A stretch of DNA of 64,000 bases from Entoloma clypeatum (lineage: Eukaryota > Basidiomycota > Agaricomycetes > Agaricales > Entolomataceae), in assembly GCA_963565915.1 (NCBI GenBank), contig OY751488.1, positions 4,526,001 through 4,590,000 on the forward strand. The letters are read 5' to 3'. This document shows positions 40,334 to 51,276 of this stretch, piece by piece (the stretch's first letter is position 1; each line of letters opens with the position of its first letter). The notes under the pieces are model-generated. The model worked only from the letters and a program-made list of their open reading frames with translations. It was not told the DNA's origin and searched no databases. A program made the translations under genes and the position numbers.

Positions 40334-40882
40334 TTAAAATCACAGATGGATAAATGTGAACCAACAGGAAAAAAAAAAGAGAAAGCTCAAAAACCTTACA
40401 TGCTGGTTCTGGTACTTTTTGCTTGGAGAGACGGCCACCTGCCAGTAGAAGGTGAGGTATATCATCTCATCAATATAAATAGAATGAATAGAACGAAAGG
40501 TCAAATACGTTGCCATGGTTGTGCAGAGTCAGCGGACTTTGTTGCAACAGTGGTGGTTGTTTTTCATGGGGCCATTATAGAGAGATAGGAAAGGTGTTGA
40601 TAGAACAATAGAAAGCGCCTGCACTAGGAGAAGAAAAATAGTGAGAAGGAGGATTGAACTCAAAGCGCCTGCGCTTGAGAGAGAATATGGGAGATAAGGG
40701 GGGAGAAACTGGGGAACGCAACAGTTGTCAAAGTGGCTATTTAGGGTGGGACGCTCAGCAGGACCCTTCATGGCAACCACATGGTACAGGAACAAGTTCC
40801 GCTGTCGCTTAAGGATACCACCTGCTTTTCTTCTATGTTTGATTGAATGCAGCCCTGTTTCACCCAAATCCAACCAGCTATC
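40334..40882. other. divergent promoter region of the Plavaka element
   Basis: About 550 bp separate the starts of the DUF6532 gene and the transposase gene. No specific promoter motif is obvious. Confidence 0.45.
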
Positions 40883-41867
40883 ATGCCCAGTACCTGTCCT
40901 GGCTGTCAACAAACCTTCACAAGCAGGGGGTTCAAAAATCATGTACACAATGGCATTGACCCTCAATGCAAGCACATGGCACCATCCAAAATTCCAAGCT
41001 CGATCATCGAGAACAGTGCTGAAAACAGAATTGCGGTCGAACTGACAGGCAATTTCTTTGGAAATTACACGGACTACAATAGCTGCAACTTTGGGATGGA
41101 AGACTCAACATCAGATTCCATGTATGTAAGTGAACCAGAGGTGGATGGTGATGGATACGATACAGGGGTGGGGCCTGATGAGGACGATATGGATGCAGAC
41201 GACCTTGATGGAGCAAATAGAGAGGATGAGCATGGGCTAGAACCTCTGCGCCCTGGCGGCAGCCTTCCTGGGCAAGGTACAGATGATGAAGAACATGAAC
41301 CGCTTCCAAGTTAGATTGGGAGGTTGGGCAGTGGGCAAAGTTACGTGGTCTGAGCTCAACATCATTCACTGAACTGATGAAGATTGAAGGAGTGAGTTAT
41401 ACTGTCATTGTGTTCATGACAAATAGCCTCACCATTCAACGCCTAGGTCGTGCAGCGCCTGGGATTGTCCTTCAAGAACTCCGTCGAGCTGAAAAAGCTC
41501 ATCAATTATGCTCTCCCTGGCCGCCCTCGCTTTGAGCGCCATGAAATCATGGTCGATAATGAAGTCTTTGATGTTTACTTGCGGGACATATTTGCTTGCA
41601 TACGTGCCTTGTTTGGTGATCCAGATTTTGCGCCATACCTTGTTTTCATGCCCAAGAGGCACTACATGAACAAGGAGAAGACAAGTCGCATGTATCATGA
41701 TATGCATACTGGGCGGTGGTGGTGGGCGACACAGGTAACATGTTTGTTTGAGCTTGTGGGCGCTACTCACGCTCAGAGCTCTCTTGCAGGAACAAGTTGA
41801 AATTGACAAGCCCAGCGCAACCATTATCCCCCTCATTGTTTCAACTGACAAAACCCAACTCACTCTC

Positions 41868-42342
41868 TGTTAAGAACTGATCGACAAAACGTCGGAGCTA
41901 CGTCGGACGCGTCGGAAGGTCGGAAGGTCGGAGCGCGTGCAACGTAGGGGCAAGGACTTGGCTTCAACTTGTGTGTTGCGCCCTCGCTAATACGTTGGTG
42001 TCCTTATTTCGGAGGATCGGAGGATCGGAGGTCGGAGGTCGGACTCAAGTTAAGAGTCGGAAAGAGGACGGGAGGTATGATGTCGAATCTAAGTTGATAT
42101 TCAAACTGAAGCTAATACACGATTCTACATAAGTTTAAATACTATGTCGGAGGACGTGTGGCTTCGTCGGAGTCGGATAACGAGTGGCTGTCGGAGATTC
42201 TTAACATAAGTAAAATGATCGGATGTAAGTAATGTACGTAGTAACGAGATTCATAACAGTAAGTATGCATAATAAGTATTAGTCAAAATGTCGGAGGTGT
42301 CGGGATTGGTCGGAAATCGTCGGAATGGATCGGAATGTAACA
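41868..42342 (-). repeat. 3' LTR of the chromovirus
   Basis: 475 bp, ends TGTTA...TAACA, apparently identical to 48471-48945. It contains 20 copies of TCGGA on the plus strand and none of TCCGA by hand count. Confidence 0.95.
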
Positions 42343-42356
42343 GTATTTCCCCCTTA
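42343..42356 (-). other. 3' polypurine tract
   Basis: On the coding strand of the element the bases just before the 3' LTR read TAAGGGGGAAATAC, the expected primer site for plus-strand DNA synthesis. Confidence 0.75.
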
Positions 42357-42508
42357 GGGCCGAACCTATGAGGCCTAAGGACCTAGGTGGTCGGTGCGCG
42401 TGAACTGCGTCATGTGATGCGTTGGTTGAAAATACCGTCTGAGTGGTTTTTTCTTCTTGTTCCCCCATTCTCTTTTCGTTTTAAACTCTTCCGAAAATAA
42501 ACCTCAAT

Positions 42509-43469
42509 ATGTCGGCATCCGATTTTCAAAAGGAGATGGAGGCGCTGCAGGCTAAGCTCGCGGAGGTGGAGGCGAAAAAGCGAGCAGCGGAGGAGGAGGC
42601 TGCGAGGAAGGCTGAGGAGGAGCGGAGAGCGGAGGAAGAGAGGGCTGCGGAGGCGGCACGGTTAGCGGAGGAGATGCGTCGGGCGTCGGAGCTGGCGGCT
42701 CAGAAAAGGGCCGATGAAGTGGCCGCTGCGCAAGGCGCATCGAGCAAGGGGTCGGGGGAGCCGCAGGCGGAGAAGAAGAAGAAGACGACGAAGAAGAGGA
42801 AGGTGGAGGAAGTGTCGGCGATGGTTGGAGAGGGGTCGGGAGTCGGGGTCGGGGTCGGCACCTGTGATAGGTGCATTGTGAAGGGCGTCGAATGCGAACA
42901 CGATGAGTAAGTCCCTCTTTGGTTCGTCTCTTCTGTTTTAACCTTGTGTTTTTAGGAATAAGTCGTCCTGCAAAGGATGTATCAAAGACAAGAAGAAGTG
43001 CGAGGTCGGAGCGTCGGAGGGGAAGTCGGAGGTGAAGGAGGTGAAGAGAACGGTGAAGGTGGTTAAGGGGAAGAAAAAGGCGTCGGAGATGCCGTCGGAG
43101 AGTGGGTCGGAGGACACCGTCTTGGGTGTCCTCAAGATGATACTGGCGGAGACGAGGCAGGTGAGGCGACTGCTAACAGCAGTCGAAGGCTCGGTGAACA
43201 CCGAGTACCAACCCAAGTCGCCGGAGGTGTCGGAGGAAGGGTCGGAGTCGGAGATGGATACGGCGGAGGAGACGCACGAGTTGAGACTGGAGAAGAGGAT
43301 TGCGAGAAGGATTAGGAAGGACCTGGTGAATAGGAAAAGGTTGGAGTTGCCGGAGCTGTCGGACGATTCCGACATGTCGATTTCGGAGCCGTCGGAGAAG
43401 GCGGAGTCGGGTAAGGAGGAGTCGGACAAGGAGGAGGGTCCGTCGAACAAGAAACAACGTACTAAGTAG
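42509..43469 (+). CDS. antisense accessory gene of the chromovirus: coiled coil plus Zn2Cys6-like cluster
   Basis: Exon 1 (42509-42906) and exon 2 (42956-43469) flank a 49-bp intron with GTAAGT and TTTTTAG ends and give 303 residues. Residues about 5-75 form a highly charged coiled coil rich in Glu, Ala, Arg and Lys. A basic segment (KKKKTTKKRKVEE) follows, then six cysteines spaced C-x2-C-x6-C-x8-C-x2-C-x6-C (CDRC, GVEC, CKGC, KKC), the spacing of fungal Zn2Cys6 DNA-binding domains. The splice junction falls inside this cluster. The rest is acidic and Ser-rich. It ends 27 bp from the end of pol, tail to tail. Because it is antisense, its intron would not be spliced from the genomic RNA, which explains how the intron survives retrotransposition. 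Role unknown; a DNA-binding regulator of the element is an inference. Confidence 0.85.
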
Positions 43470-43496
43470 ATAGAATAGTACTTGTTTTTTCTTGTT

Positions 43497-46400
43497 TCAG
43501 AGCGATGTGAGCGGACCCGGTTTGTCGGGATAAGCGGAGTGAAAGTCGGAGACAAGCTCGGGGGCGTTTTCCAATTCATTGGCTGGTAGCCAAGAGAATT
43601 CTTCATCAGTGTTTTCATATCCTAACCAACGGACGAAATATAGTAGCTTGCAGCTACGTCGTCGGTCGATCTTTGAGTCGACTATTTCAGCGATCTCGTA
43701 CTCAAGTTCTCCGTCAATGTCAATCGGAGGAGGCGGAGGTTGGGTCCGATTCGGAATGGTGTTCGGAGTTGCGGGTTCAAGCATGGAGACGTGGTAGACG
43801 GGGTGAACACCGCGGAATGTGTCGGGGAGTCGGAGGGTAAAGGAGTGTGTGCCGGGTTGTGCAATGATCTCGTATGGTCCCAAGTACTTTTCTGAGAGTT
43901 TCTTGGATGGGCGTGTTGTGCGGAAGAACTGTGCTTTGACGAAAACCTGTTGTCCGACAGAAAATGTCGGAGGTGCGATCCGATTATTGTCGGAGGACTT
44001 CTGGTAACGTCGTTGAGCGTCGGAGATGGTGGCTTTCAGTTCTTGGTGAAGTTCGTCTAAGTCGGTCACGAAGGATCGGGCTCGGGAAGAGGCGAGGTCT
44101 CGTTCCGGGTGAACAGTAATGTTCGGATGGTAACCCTTGTTAGCAAAGAAGGGAGATATGCCAGTGGTAGCACTAGGTGCGTTGTTGTACGCGAACTCCG
44201 CAATCGGAAGGAGAGCGGACCAGTTGTCCTGTTGGTAGTTGCAGAATATCCGCAAGTACTGTTCGAGGGTCTGGTTAGTGCGTTCGGTTTGGCCATCGCC
44301 TTCGGGGTGGTAACCGGAGGTGAAGTGGAGGGTCATGTTTAGAGCCTTTCTGAGAGATTGGAAGAATCGGGAGACGAATTCGGGGCCGCGGTCGGAGGTG
44401 ACATGTTCGGGGACGCCGTGTTTAGAGAAGACGTGTAGTACGAAAAGTACGGCAAGGTCTTCGGAGGTGCAGTGAATTGTTGTCGGAATGAAAATACTTT
44501 GTTTCGTTAATCGGTCAACGATAACGAGGATTGAATCAAAGTTGTCGGAGGTCGGAAGGGTCTCGATGAAATCCATTGAGATAGAATTCCAAGGACGTTC
44601 GGGGATCGGAAGCTGTTTGAGTAGGCCGTAAGGCTTGTGTCTTTGTGGCTTCGATCGCATGCAAGTGGTACATGACTTGCAATAGTGTTTAACGAAATCT
44701 CGTATTCCGGGCCAGGTATAATCACGCTGAATGAGACTGAGTGTCTTGTTCTGACCTGGGTGTCCAGCAAGCATATGATCGTGCTTGTGCTGTAGGACTC
44801 GGAGTCGGAGGTCGTCGGAGTCGGGAACGTATATCCGATTGTCATGTCGGAGGAAACCATCGGGGTCGAGAGACCAGCGGGGTTTAGGATCTTTAGAAAG
44901 AGTGTCGTAAAGAGTGTCGGAAGGGAGTGCTGTGAGTATGTCGTGGTGAAGCTTTTCTGTGTCCATGATAATGGTTGCACGGAGGACGGGCTCAAGGAGT
45001 TGAGTCGCGCGAACTGAAGCGGAGAGCTGTTCTTGCGAAAAGACTGGTCGGAGGTTGGTCGGATTGATGTCGACGTAGTCGCTATTTCCCCCTTTAGGGT
45101 AGACATCCCAACGTCTAGTTAGAGAGTCAGGTTTAGTTCCCAATCGGCCGGGGCGGAATCGGATGACGAGGTTGAACTGAGAAAGGTATTCCGACCATCG
45201 GACTTGTCGGCGTGAAAGAACTTTGGTGGTGGCAAAATACTCGAGATTTTTGTGGTCGGTAACGACGTCAATCGGAGTACCGGAGCCTTCGAGGTAATGG
45301 CGCCAAATTTTAAACGCTTCGTAGATGGCAAGAAGTTCCTTATCGTGGGTGTCATAGTTTACTTCGGGGGCCGTGAAGGTGCGGGAATGGAATGCGACGG
45401 GGTGGACTTCATTGTCGGAGGTGACTATCGACAGAATAGCCGCTAGGGCATAGTCGGATGCGTCGGTTTCGACAATTATCGGAGAGTCGGGAATCCAGTG
45501 TGTCAGGATCGGAGCGGTGGTAAATGCCTTTTTCAGGTCATTAAAAGCGGTTCGAGCGTCGTCGGAGAACAGCCAAGTGGCATGTTTCCTGGTTAAACGA
45601 GTGAGTGGAATAGTGATGTTGGAATAGAATGGAATGAAACGTCGGTAAAAGTTTGCAAAACCTAAAAAGGACTGGACGTCCTTCACTCTGCGCGGTTCAG
45701 GCCAATCCTGAATAATCTTGACTTTCGCTTCCGACATTTTGAGTCCGTCGGGAGAAAGGATAAATCCAAGATATTCTACAGTTTCGGCAGAGAAATCGCA
45801 CTTGTCGGCGCGGGCGTAAAGACCATGTTGTCGGAGTCGTCGGAGGACTTCTCGGACATGTTTTTTGTGTTCCTCGGGGTTGTCGGAGTAGATCAGGATG
45901 TCGTCGAGGTAAACGGTAACGCAGTTGTCCAGAAGGTCGGAGAAGATGTCGTTCATAAAACGTTGAAAGGCTGCAGGTGCGTTAGACAATCCGAATGGCA
46001 TGACTAACCATTCAAATGATCCATAGCGAGTGCGGAATGCAGTTTTCCATTCGTCACCTTCAGCGATGCGGACTAGGTGGTATGCGTGTCGGAGGTCTAT
46101 GGTGGTATAAACGCGTGCTTTTCCGGCAGTGGCTAAGAGGTCGGAGATGAGCGGAAGTGGGTATCGGTCCTTCTTTGTGATTTTGTTCAGGCCTCGGTAG
46201 TCGACGCATAGTCGGAGTGATCCATCTTTCTTTCGGACGAAGAGGATCGGAGCGCCGTGAGGTGAACTAGAAGGTTTGATGAAACCGATATTGAGGTGCT
46301 CATCGATGAAGTCTCGGAGGGATCCAAGTTCGGATTGCGAGAGTGAGTACATCGGACCAATCGGAGGGGAAGTACCTTCCTCCAAATTGATTTTGAGGTC

Positions 46401-47200
46401 GTACGGTCGGTGGGGTGCAAGGGTGTCGGCTTTTTTCTTACTGAATACATCAGCAAAATCGTGGTATTCCTCGGGTATGCCAGAGAGGTCGGGAGCGTTG
46501 TCGGAGACAGACGCGGAATTGGCGGAGATGTCGGAGAGGTGAACGCGGAAAGCGTATGCCCCAGGAGCTTTACATGCATGGAGATATGCGGCTGCATTGA
46601 CCATGGTAATCTGTGGCGGGTCGGAGGTGTTCGGAGTGAGCGGATCGGAGGTGCCCATCGGAGAGGGCGGACACTGCAGAGGTGGCGGAGCTGCCTCAGC
46701 AGTCGACGTCGGAGTCGGACTCGGAGTGTCGGGTAACGTAGAACGGAATAAGATACTGCCCAATACCCAGTCAATCAACGGATTGTAGCGGGTGAGCCAG
46801 TTGTGTCCTAGAACCAAATTACAAGACGAATCGAGGGTTGTCACGTAAAACGCGACGGTCAGAAGTTCACCGGAAGGAAATCGGAGAGGAAGATCGATAG
46901 ATTGTGTGATATAAGTATTTGAAGAACCGTCAAAAAGTTTCAAAACCATAGGTGAAGGAATCGGAGTCGGAGATAAGTTTAAAGAAGAAATAAATCTGGT
47001 ATCTGCGAAGCAATGTGTAGAACCAGAATCAATAAGAGTCTTTATCGGAAGAGAATCGGAAAAGGTCGGAGATATCAAATCAATACATAGAGAGTTCGGA
47101 TTTGAGAGAGCGGACGCATTGAGTCGGAGGGTTTCCAAAGGTGCACGAAAGGAGTCAACGCAATCCCCAGTACGTGCTGGAATCTGAGGACTGCTTACTA
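43497..47200 (-). CDS. pol: Pol polyprotein: protease, RT, RNase H, integrase, chromodomain
   Basis: About 1,230 residues in the -1 frame relative to gag. In order: an aspartic protease (TLIDSGSTHCFADT), reverse transcriptase (YRGLNKITKKDRYPLP; catalytic VYLDDILIYS), RNase H (VETDASDYALAAIL; VTDHKNLEYF), integrase with an HHCC finger (H-x3-H region then C-x2-C in CKSCTTC) and the DDE core (MDFIETLPTSD; VTSDRGPEFV; YHPEGDGQTERTNQ). A C-terminal chromodomain (LLYFVRWLGYENTDEEFSW) marks it as a chromovirus and would direct integration by reading a chromatin mark. No stop or frameshift is seen. There is no ATG at its start; expression is expected by frameshifting from gag. Confidence 0.95.
45082..45097 (-). 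other. central polypurine tract-like site
   Basis: On the element's coding strand CTAAAGGGGGAAATAG nearly repeats the 3' polypurine tract. It lies between RNase H and integrase coding parts, where it encodes PKGGN. A second priming site of this kind is known in some Ty elements and lentiviruses. Confidence 0.55.
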
Positions 47201-48424
47201 TTTTTTTGACTCGGTCGTCTTCTCCGATTTGTCCTCAGCTTGGGCCGCGCGGGCTTTTGCTTTGGCGTTAGAAGACGATTTCTTCGAGCAGTCGGAAGCC
47301 CGATGACCAACGTTGCCGCAAAACATGCATAAATTATTGTCAAATCGTCGTTGGCGTTCTTGGGGAGTTAATTTCCCATCTTTGCCAAGTTTGTCGGAGA
47401 GGGCGGATTTCGGAGAGGTGGATGACGATTTTTGTTGTTGTTGCGAGTTGGGTTTAGACGATGAGGAGTTGTTGTTGGAGGATGATGAAGCGGGGGTCTG
47501 TTTTTTGTCGGATTTGTCGGATTTGTCGGATTTCGGAGTAGATTTGTCGGAGGAGCGCGATTTCTCGCGTTGACGTTCCCAGTAGCGAGCATCAATGTTA
47601 TGGGCCATTACTTTCAACTCGGCGAGAGTCTTTGGTTTGGGAAAAGTCCCCAAAACGTCCTTGATGCGTTCCGCTAAACCGGTATAGTACCGATATCGGA
47701 GCGCGCCATCATCCCACTGCGTGCGAGCGGAAAGACGTTTGAAGTCCACGTTGTAACGTAGGATCTTCTGATTGTCGCGCATCCGAAGGTGATCCAGGCT
47801 ATCCTCTGCTTCTCCGGTCGGATCGATAGGTCCGAATTCGGATCGGAGGATGTGCACAAAGGCGGACCAGTCGTCCAACCAGACAGAGTCGTCGTCGGAC
47901 TCTCCCAAGAGGGTGGGCTCAAACCATTCGAGCGCGGTTCCTCGGAGGTACGACAGAGCGAAACTGACTTTGTTATCATCATCGTCAAAGGCGGGGTTGT
48001 TTCGGAAATATAGTGTGCATTGTGCGAGGAAACTGGTGAGTTTCCGAGAGTCGGAACCGTCAAAAGTGTCGGGTTCCTTCGATTTCTTTTTCGGAGTTTT
48101 CGGAGTCTCTCTACGTCGGAGCTCCTGCGTCATAAGCATAATTGCTTCGGCGAGGTTTGGAGTTTGCTCGCGACGGAAAGGATTGTTATCGTCAAAAGGA
48201 GAGGTCGGCGATTTGAAAGGACGGAATTCTTCAGGAATCGGAGGTCCTTGTGTCTGAGGTGTTCGGAGACGAGGTGTCGGAGATATGGGGTCAGGTTTGG
48301 GTGCAGATTCTTCTGCGGGAATATCTTGGAACGTATGTAGAAATGTCGCCCTGGTGTCCTGCAGGTTTGAAGCTTCCGCTGCGGCTGCTGCTGCGCGGGA
48401 GTTCTGTGTGTTGCGGGCTGCCAT
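47198..48424 (-). CDS. gag: Gag protein with CCHC zinc knuckle
   Basis: 408 residues from an ATG at 48424 to a TAG at 47198. The middle is a retrotransposon gag domain (LTSFLAQCTLYFRNNPAFDD; RGTALEWFEP). The C-terminal third is basic and ends with one CCHC knuckle (CMFCGNVGHRASDC), which binds the genomic RNA. It forms the virus-like particle. The start lies 46 bp after the 5' LTR. The stop follows directly on a run of seven A. Confidence 0.93.
   Translation of the reverse strand: MAARNTQNSRAAAAAAEASNLQDTRATFLHTFQDIPAEESAPKPDPISPTPRLRTPQTQGPPIPEEFRPFKSPTSPFDDNNPFRREQTPNLAEAIMLMTQELRRRETPKTPKKKSKEPDTFDGSDSRKLTSFLAQCTLYFRNNPAFDDDDNKVSFALSYLRGTALEWFEPTLLGESDDDSVWLDDWSAFVHILRSEFGPIDPTGEAEDSLDHLRMRDNQKILRYNVDFKRLSARTQWDDGALRYRYYTGLAERIKDVLGTFPKPKTLAELKVMAHNIDARYWERQREKSRSSDKSTPKSDKSDKSDKKQTPASSSSNNNSSSSKPNSQQQQKSSSTSPKSALSDKLGKDGKLTPQERQRRFDNNLCMFCGNVGHRASDCSKKSSSNAKAKARAAQAEDKSEKTTESKK
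47201..47207 (-). promoter_or_regulatory. -1 ribosomal frameshift site between gag and pol
   Basis: In the gag frame the heptamer reads A AAA AAA, the canonical X XXY YYZ slippery form, and is followed immediately by the UAG stop of gag. A -1 slip leads straight into the pol frame, which stays open. Confidence 0.75.
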
Positions 48425-48470
48425 AACTGGAATTTGAAATACGGATAAGCGAGTGGCAGTTTGAATATAC

Positions 48471-48945
48471 TGTTAAGAACTGATCGACAAAACGTCGGAG
48501 CTACGTCGGACGCGTCGGAAGGTCGGAAGGTCGGAGCGCGTGCAACGTAGGGGCAAGGACTTGGCTTCAACTTGTGTGTTGCGCCCTCGCTAATACGTTG
48601 GTGTCCTTATTTCGGAGGATCGGAGGATCGGAGGTCGGAGGTCGGACTCAAGTTAAGAGTCGGAAAGAGGACGGGAGGTATGATGTCGAATCTAAGTTGA
48701 TATTCAAACTGAAGCTAATACACGATTCTACATAAGTTTAAATACTATGTCGGAGGACGTGTGGCTTCGTCGGAGTCGGATAACGAGTGGCTGTCGGAGA
48801 TTCTTAACATAAGTAAAATGATCGGATGTAAGTAATGTACGTAGTAACGAGATTCATAACAGTAAGTATGCATAATAAGTATTAGTCAAAATGTCGGAGG
48901 TGTCGGGATTGGTCGGAAATCGTCGGAATGGATCGGAATGTAACA
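48471..48945 (-). repeat. 5' LTR of the chromovirus
   Basis: 475 bp, apparently identical to the 3' LTR. The sequence after it shows no obvious match to a tRNA 3' end, so the primer type is unresolved; self-priming as in Tf1 is possible. Confidence 0.95.
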
Positions 48946-49819
48946 CTCTCTTCCGTAACAAGAGTGCTTATCCTGTCTACTTAACAATTGGCAATATACC
49001 TCAAAAACCCTCAACCCGTGCATATGTTTTACTTGGTTATCTGTCCATGACTCATCTTGAACGTGTTACCAACACCAGTCCTTTAACCTCCCGAAGCTTC
49101 ATTGGGCTTCCCATTACTGTACGTCTCCGCCATCAAGCTATATGGAACAACAGATAATGTCAACACTCAGTATATCGAACGACTCCACATTGATCTCGCC
49201 AAGGATGCCTATATCGCCACCAACTGCAAAGACAAGTTTTCCCCAAATGACTTTATGGCTTGAATGGAAGGAGAAGATTCTTCATCACTCCCAATACATC
49301 AAATGGTGAGAAAGCAGATCTCCTGGCTTCCAGTCAGCCGAATGGCTCCCACCAGGCCTCGAGATTGATCGTTCTATACATTTGGCAAAGCATCCCATCA
49401 TCTGGGGGGTGAGGTTTGATGACCTCAGCAAACTCTATGGTGCCCCATTCTTTCGGACGGCATTAGCCCGCTATGTCACGCGCATCAACGAACCCATGCT
49501 CAGACCCACTCAAATAGAAGCACGCCTCTGGACGATTCATATCCCATTTCAGAAGGTTTCCATTTGGCATCGCTTGAAGTATCTATGCACCGACCTGTGG
49601 ACCAAACTAATGTCAACAGCTGATGCTGTACTTGTTTGACCAGAAACAAAGGATTGGCATGGGCGCGAGGTGCCGGGACGGTTTGATACAGTGTTGGTCA
49701 ATGATGGTACAGGTGAAATGACTGGTATGAAAGGTGAGTTTACTACTACTATTTCCCACTGTGGTGGGAGTTCCAACGATATTTTTCATCCCAGGTTACG
49801 ATGTTGCTCATGTCTGTGT

Positions 49820-49834
49820 TATCTTTTCACTACC
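49820..49834 (+). repeat. left target-site duplication of the LINE
   Basis: The 15-mer TATCTTTTCACTACC recurs at 51277-51291. Confidence 0.95.
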
Positions 49835-51276
49835 TTTTTTTTTTTTTTTTTTTTTTTTTTTGGTCAACAATTTGTATAGCGGTATACTAAGGGTACAGTC
49901 CGCTTGACATAGAGTAAACTACATCGGTCCGAGGACCTACGTACGCAAGAAGAACAAGCGGCGCAAAGCTTCGTCGAGCTGTTGAGTCCTCGCGCCAGGA
50001 CGGGGGAGTTTGTTATAAACAAACGCGTTAGTATGCGCACCCGAATATTCGGCCGCGTGGTACAAGAGCACTCCAACCTTGTGAGGTTGGCCGTTAGCGG
50101 CGCTGGGGGGTGTCTGCGCCCTGCCCCCCAAAGAAGCGCCTGTGCGGTTCTTATCCTTCGATCACGTTCGCTTGCCAGAGGGGGCTGCACCCCTTTGAAC
50201 CCAGCGCGCTACCACGCGACTACCGCCGACGGTTGTGTTGGGCGTTGGACGATCCCGGAAGGCAAATGCCCCTGGGTTATCCATGATAAATTTCCCGAAG
50301 ACGTCCCAGGTGGGGGAGTTCCTCGAGAAGGTGGGCATGTCTGGTGGCCTGGTGGGGTGGTGCAGACATTTGTAGAAAACGTGGGCGAAGTCCTCGACGG
50401 ACCCCAGACCACAGTCGCATTGTTCAACTTTGTCACCGATGTTGAACCTATGTCTATAGTGGCCAATTGGGGCGTGGCTGGTGAGGCCGCGGACCGTTTG
50501 TGCCGTGAGGGATTGGGAGTGACCCACATCCTTAAGCCATGTACCGCCCTTGAGATGGGACGGCTTCATACGTTTGGCCCGAGCGTGGTCTTGGCGTCTG
50601 ACGCACGATCTCGGGAATTGATAGTGTCGGCCAACATACTTGGGGGACTGGTACAGATTGTCCCAGTCACCGAGCATGTCGTCCGTGAATTGCTTCGTGT
50701 TGAAGTCAAGGGATCTGGAGGCCGACTCACCACACTCAATGCGAATCGAGGAGGCGAAGTCGTGCACTGCACGGTGGGGTTCGAATCCATGGTCCGAAGA
50801 ATCGGGGACATGGTGAAAGATGACCTTGGAATTCAGACCAGGTTCCTCAAACCAAGGAATCAGGTTACTGATGATAGCAAGCGCAGTTGCCTGCGAGGAG
50901 TGGAGATCCGGGTCTGTGGCGCGCCGAATGGCGTTGACAGAGTCGGTGAAAATATGGATTACTTCCAGTTGAGAGAGACCCCCTAGCAGACTGACCAGGT
51001 TCGAGAACCCATGTCCGATAGCTAAGGTTTCAGTGTCATCAGAGACTGCGAGGCCGCCGGCCGCCCAGTCTTTGTCGATGGAGTGCCCCTTGTGCCAGGT
51101 TTCCCAGGCTGCAACAGCTTGGTGGCCCGACGAAAGGGAGGGAACTGCCGCGTCAGTGACAATGACGGCGGCTTTGTTGGAGCAGATGTTGGCGTCAAAC
51201 ACCTTGTTAAGGGTGATGAGGCGCGCCTTTCTGGCTTCGGCACGGTCCTTAGCGGTCTTGCCGCGGATAAGGGTGA
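49835..51276 (-). mobile_element. 5'-truncated LINE (non-LTR retrotransposon)
   Basis: About 1.44 kb on the minus strand. The 3' end is a 27-base poly(A) tail (T run at 49835-49861). A 15-bp duplication flanks it. Only the 3' part of the coding sequence remains, as expected from incomplete target-primed reverse transcription. It lies in the Plavaka transposase gene. Confidence 0.93.
50162..51276 (-). CDS. LINE ORF2 C-terminal part: RNase H and Cys-rich tail
   Basis: An open frame enters from the truncated 5' end at 51276 and runs to a stop at 50162. The first ~170 residues form an RNase H domain with acidic positions in VIVTDAAV, DTETLAIGHG and IFTDSVNAI. The C-terminal part has a Cys/His segment (CDCGLGSVEDFAHVFYKC) typical of the end of fungal LINE ORF2 proteins. 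Reverse transcriptase and endonuclease are missing, so the fragment cannot move by itself. Confidence 0.85.

Larger units (their letters stand above)
41868..48945 (-). mobile_element. Ty3/gypsy chromovirus, apparently intact, with antisense accessory gene
   Basis: 475-bp LTRs (41868-42342 and 48471-48945) look identical and are flanked by the 5-bp duplication CTCTC (41863-41867 and 48946-48950). Gag and pol run on the minus strand; an extra gene runs on the plus strand between pol and the 3' LTR. A polypurine tract adjoins the 3' LTR. The element is inserted in the Plavaka transposase gene, whose frame resumes after it. Identical LTRs and open frames indicate a recent insertion. Confidence 0.95.
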
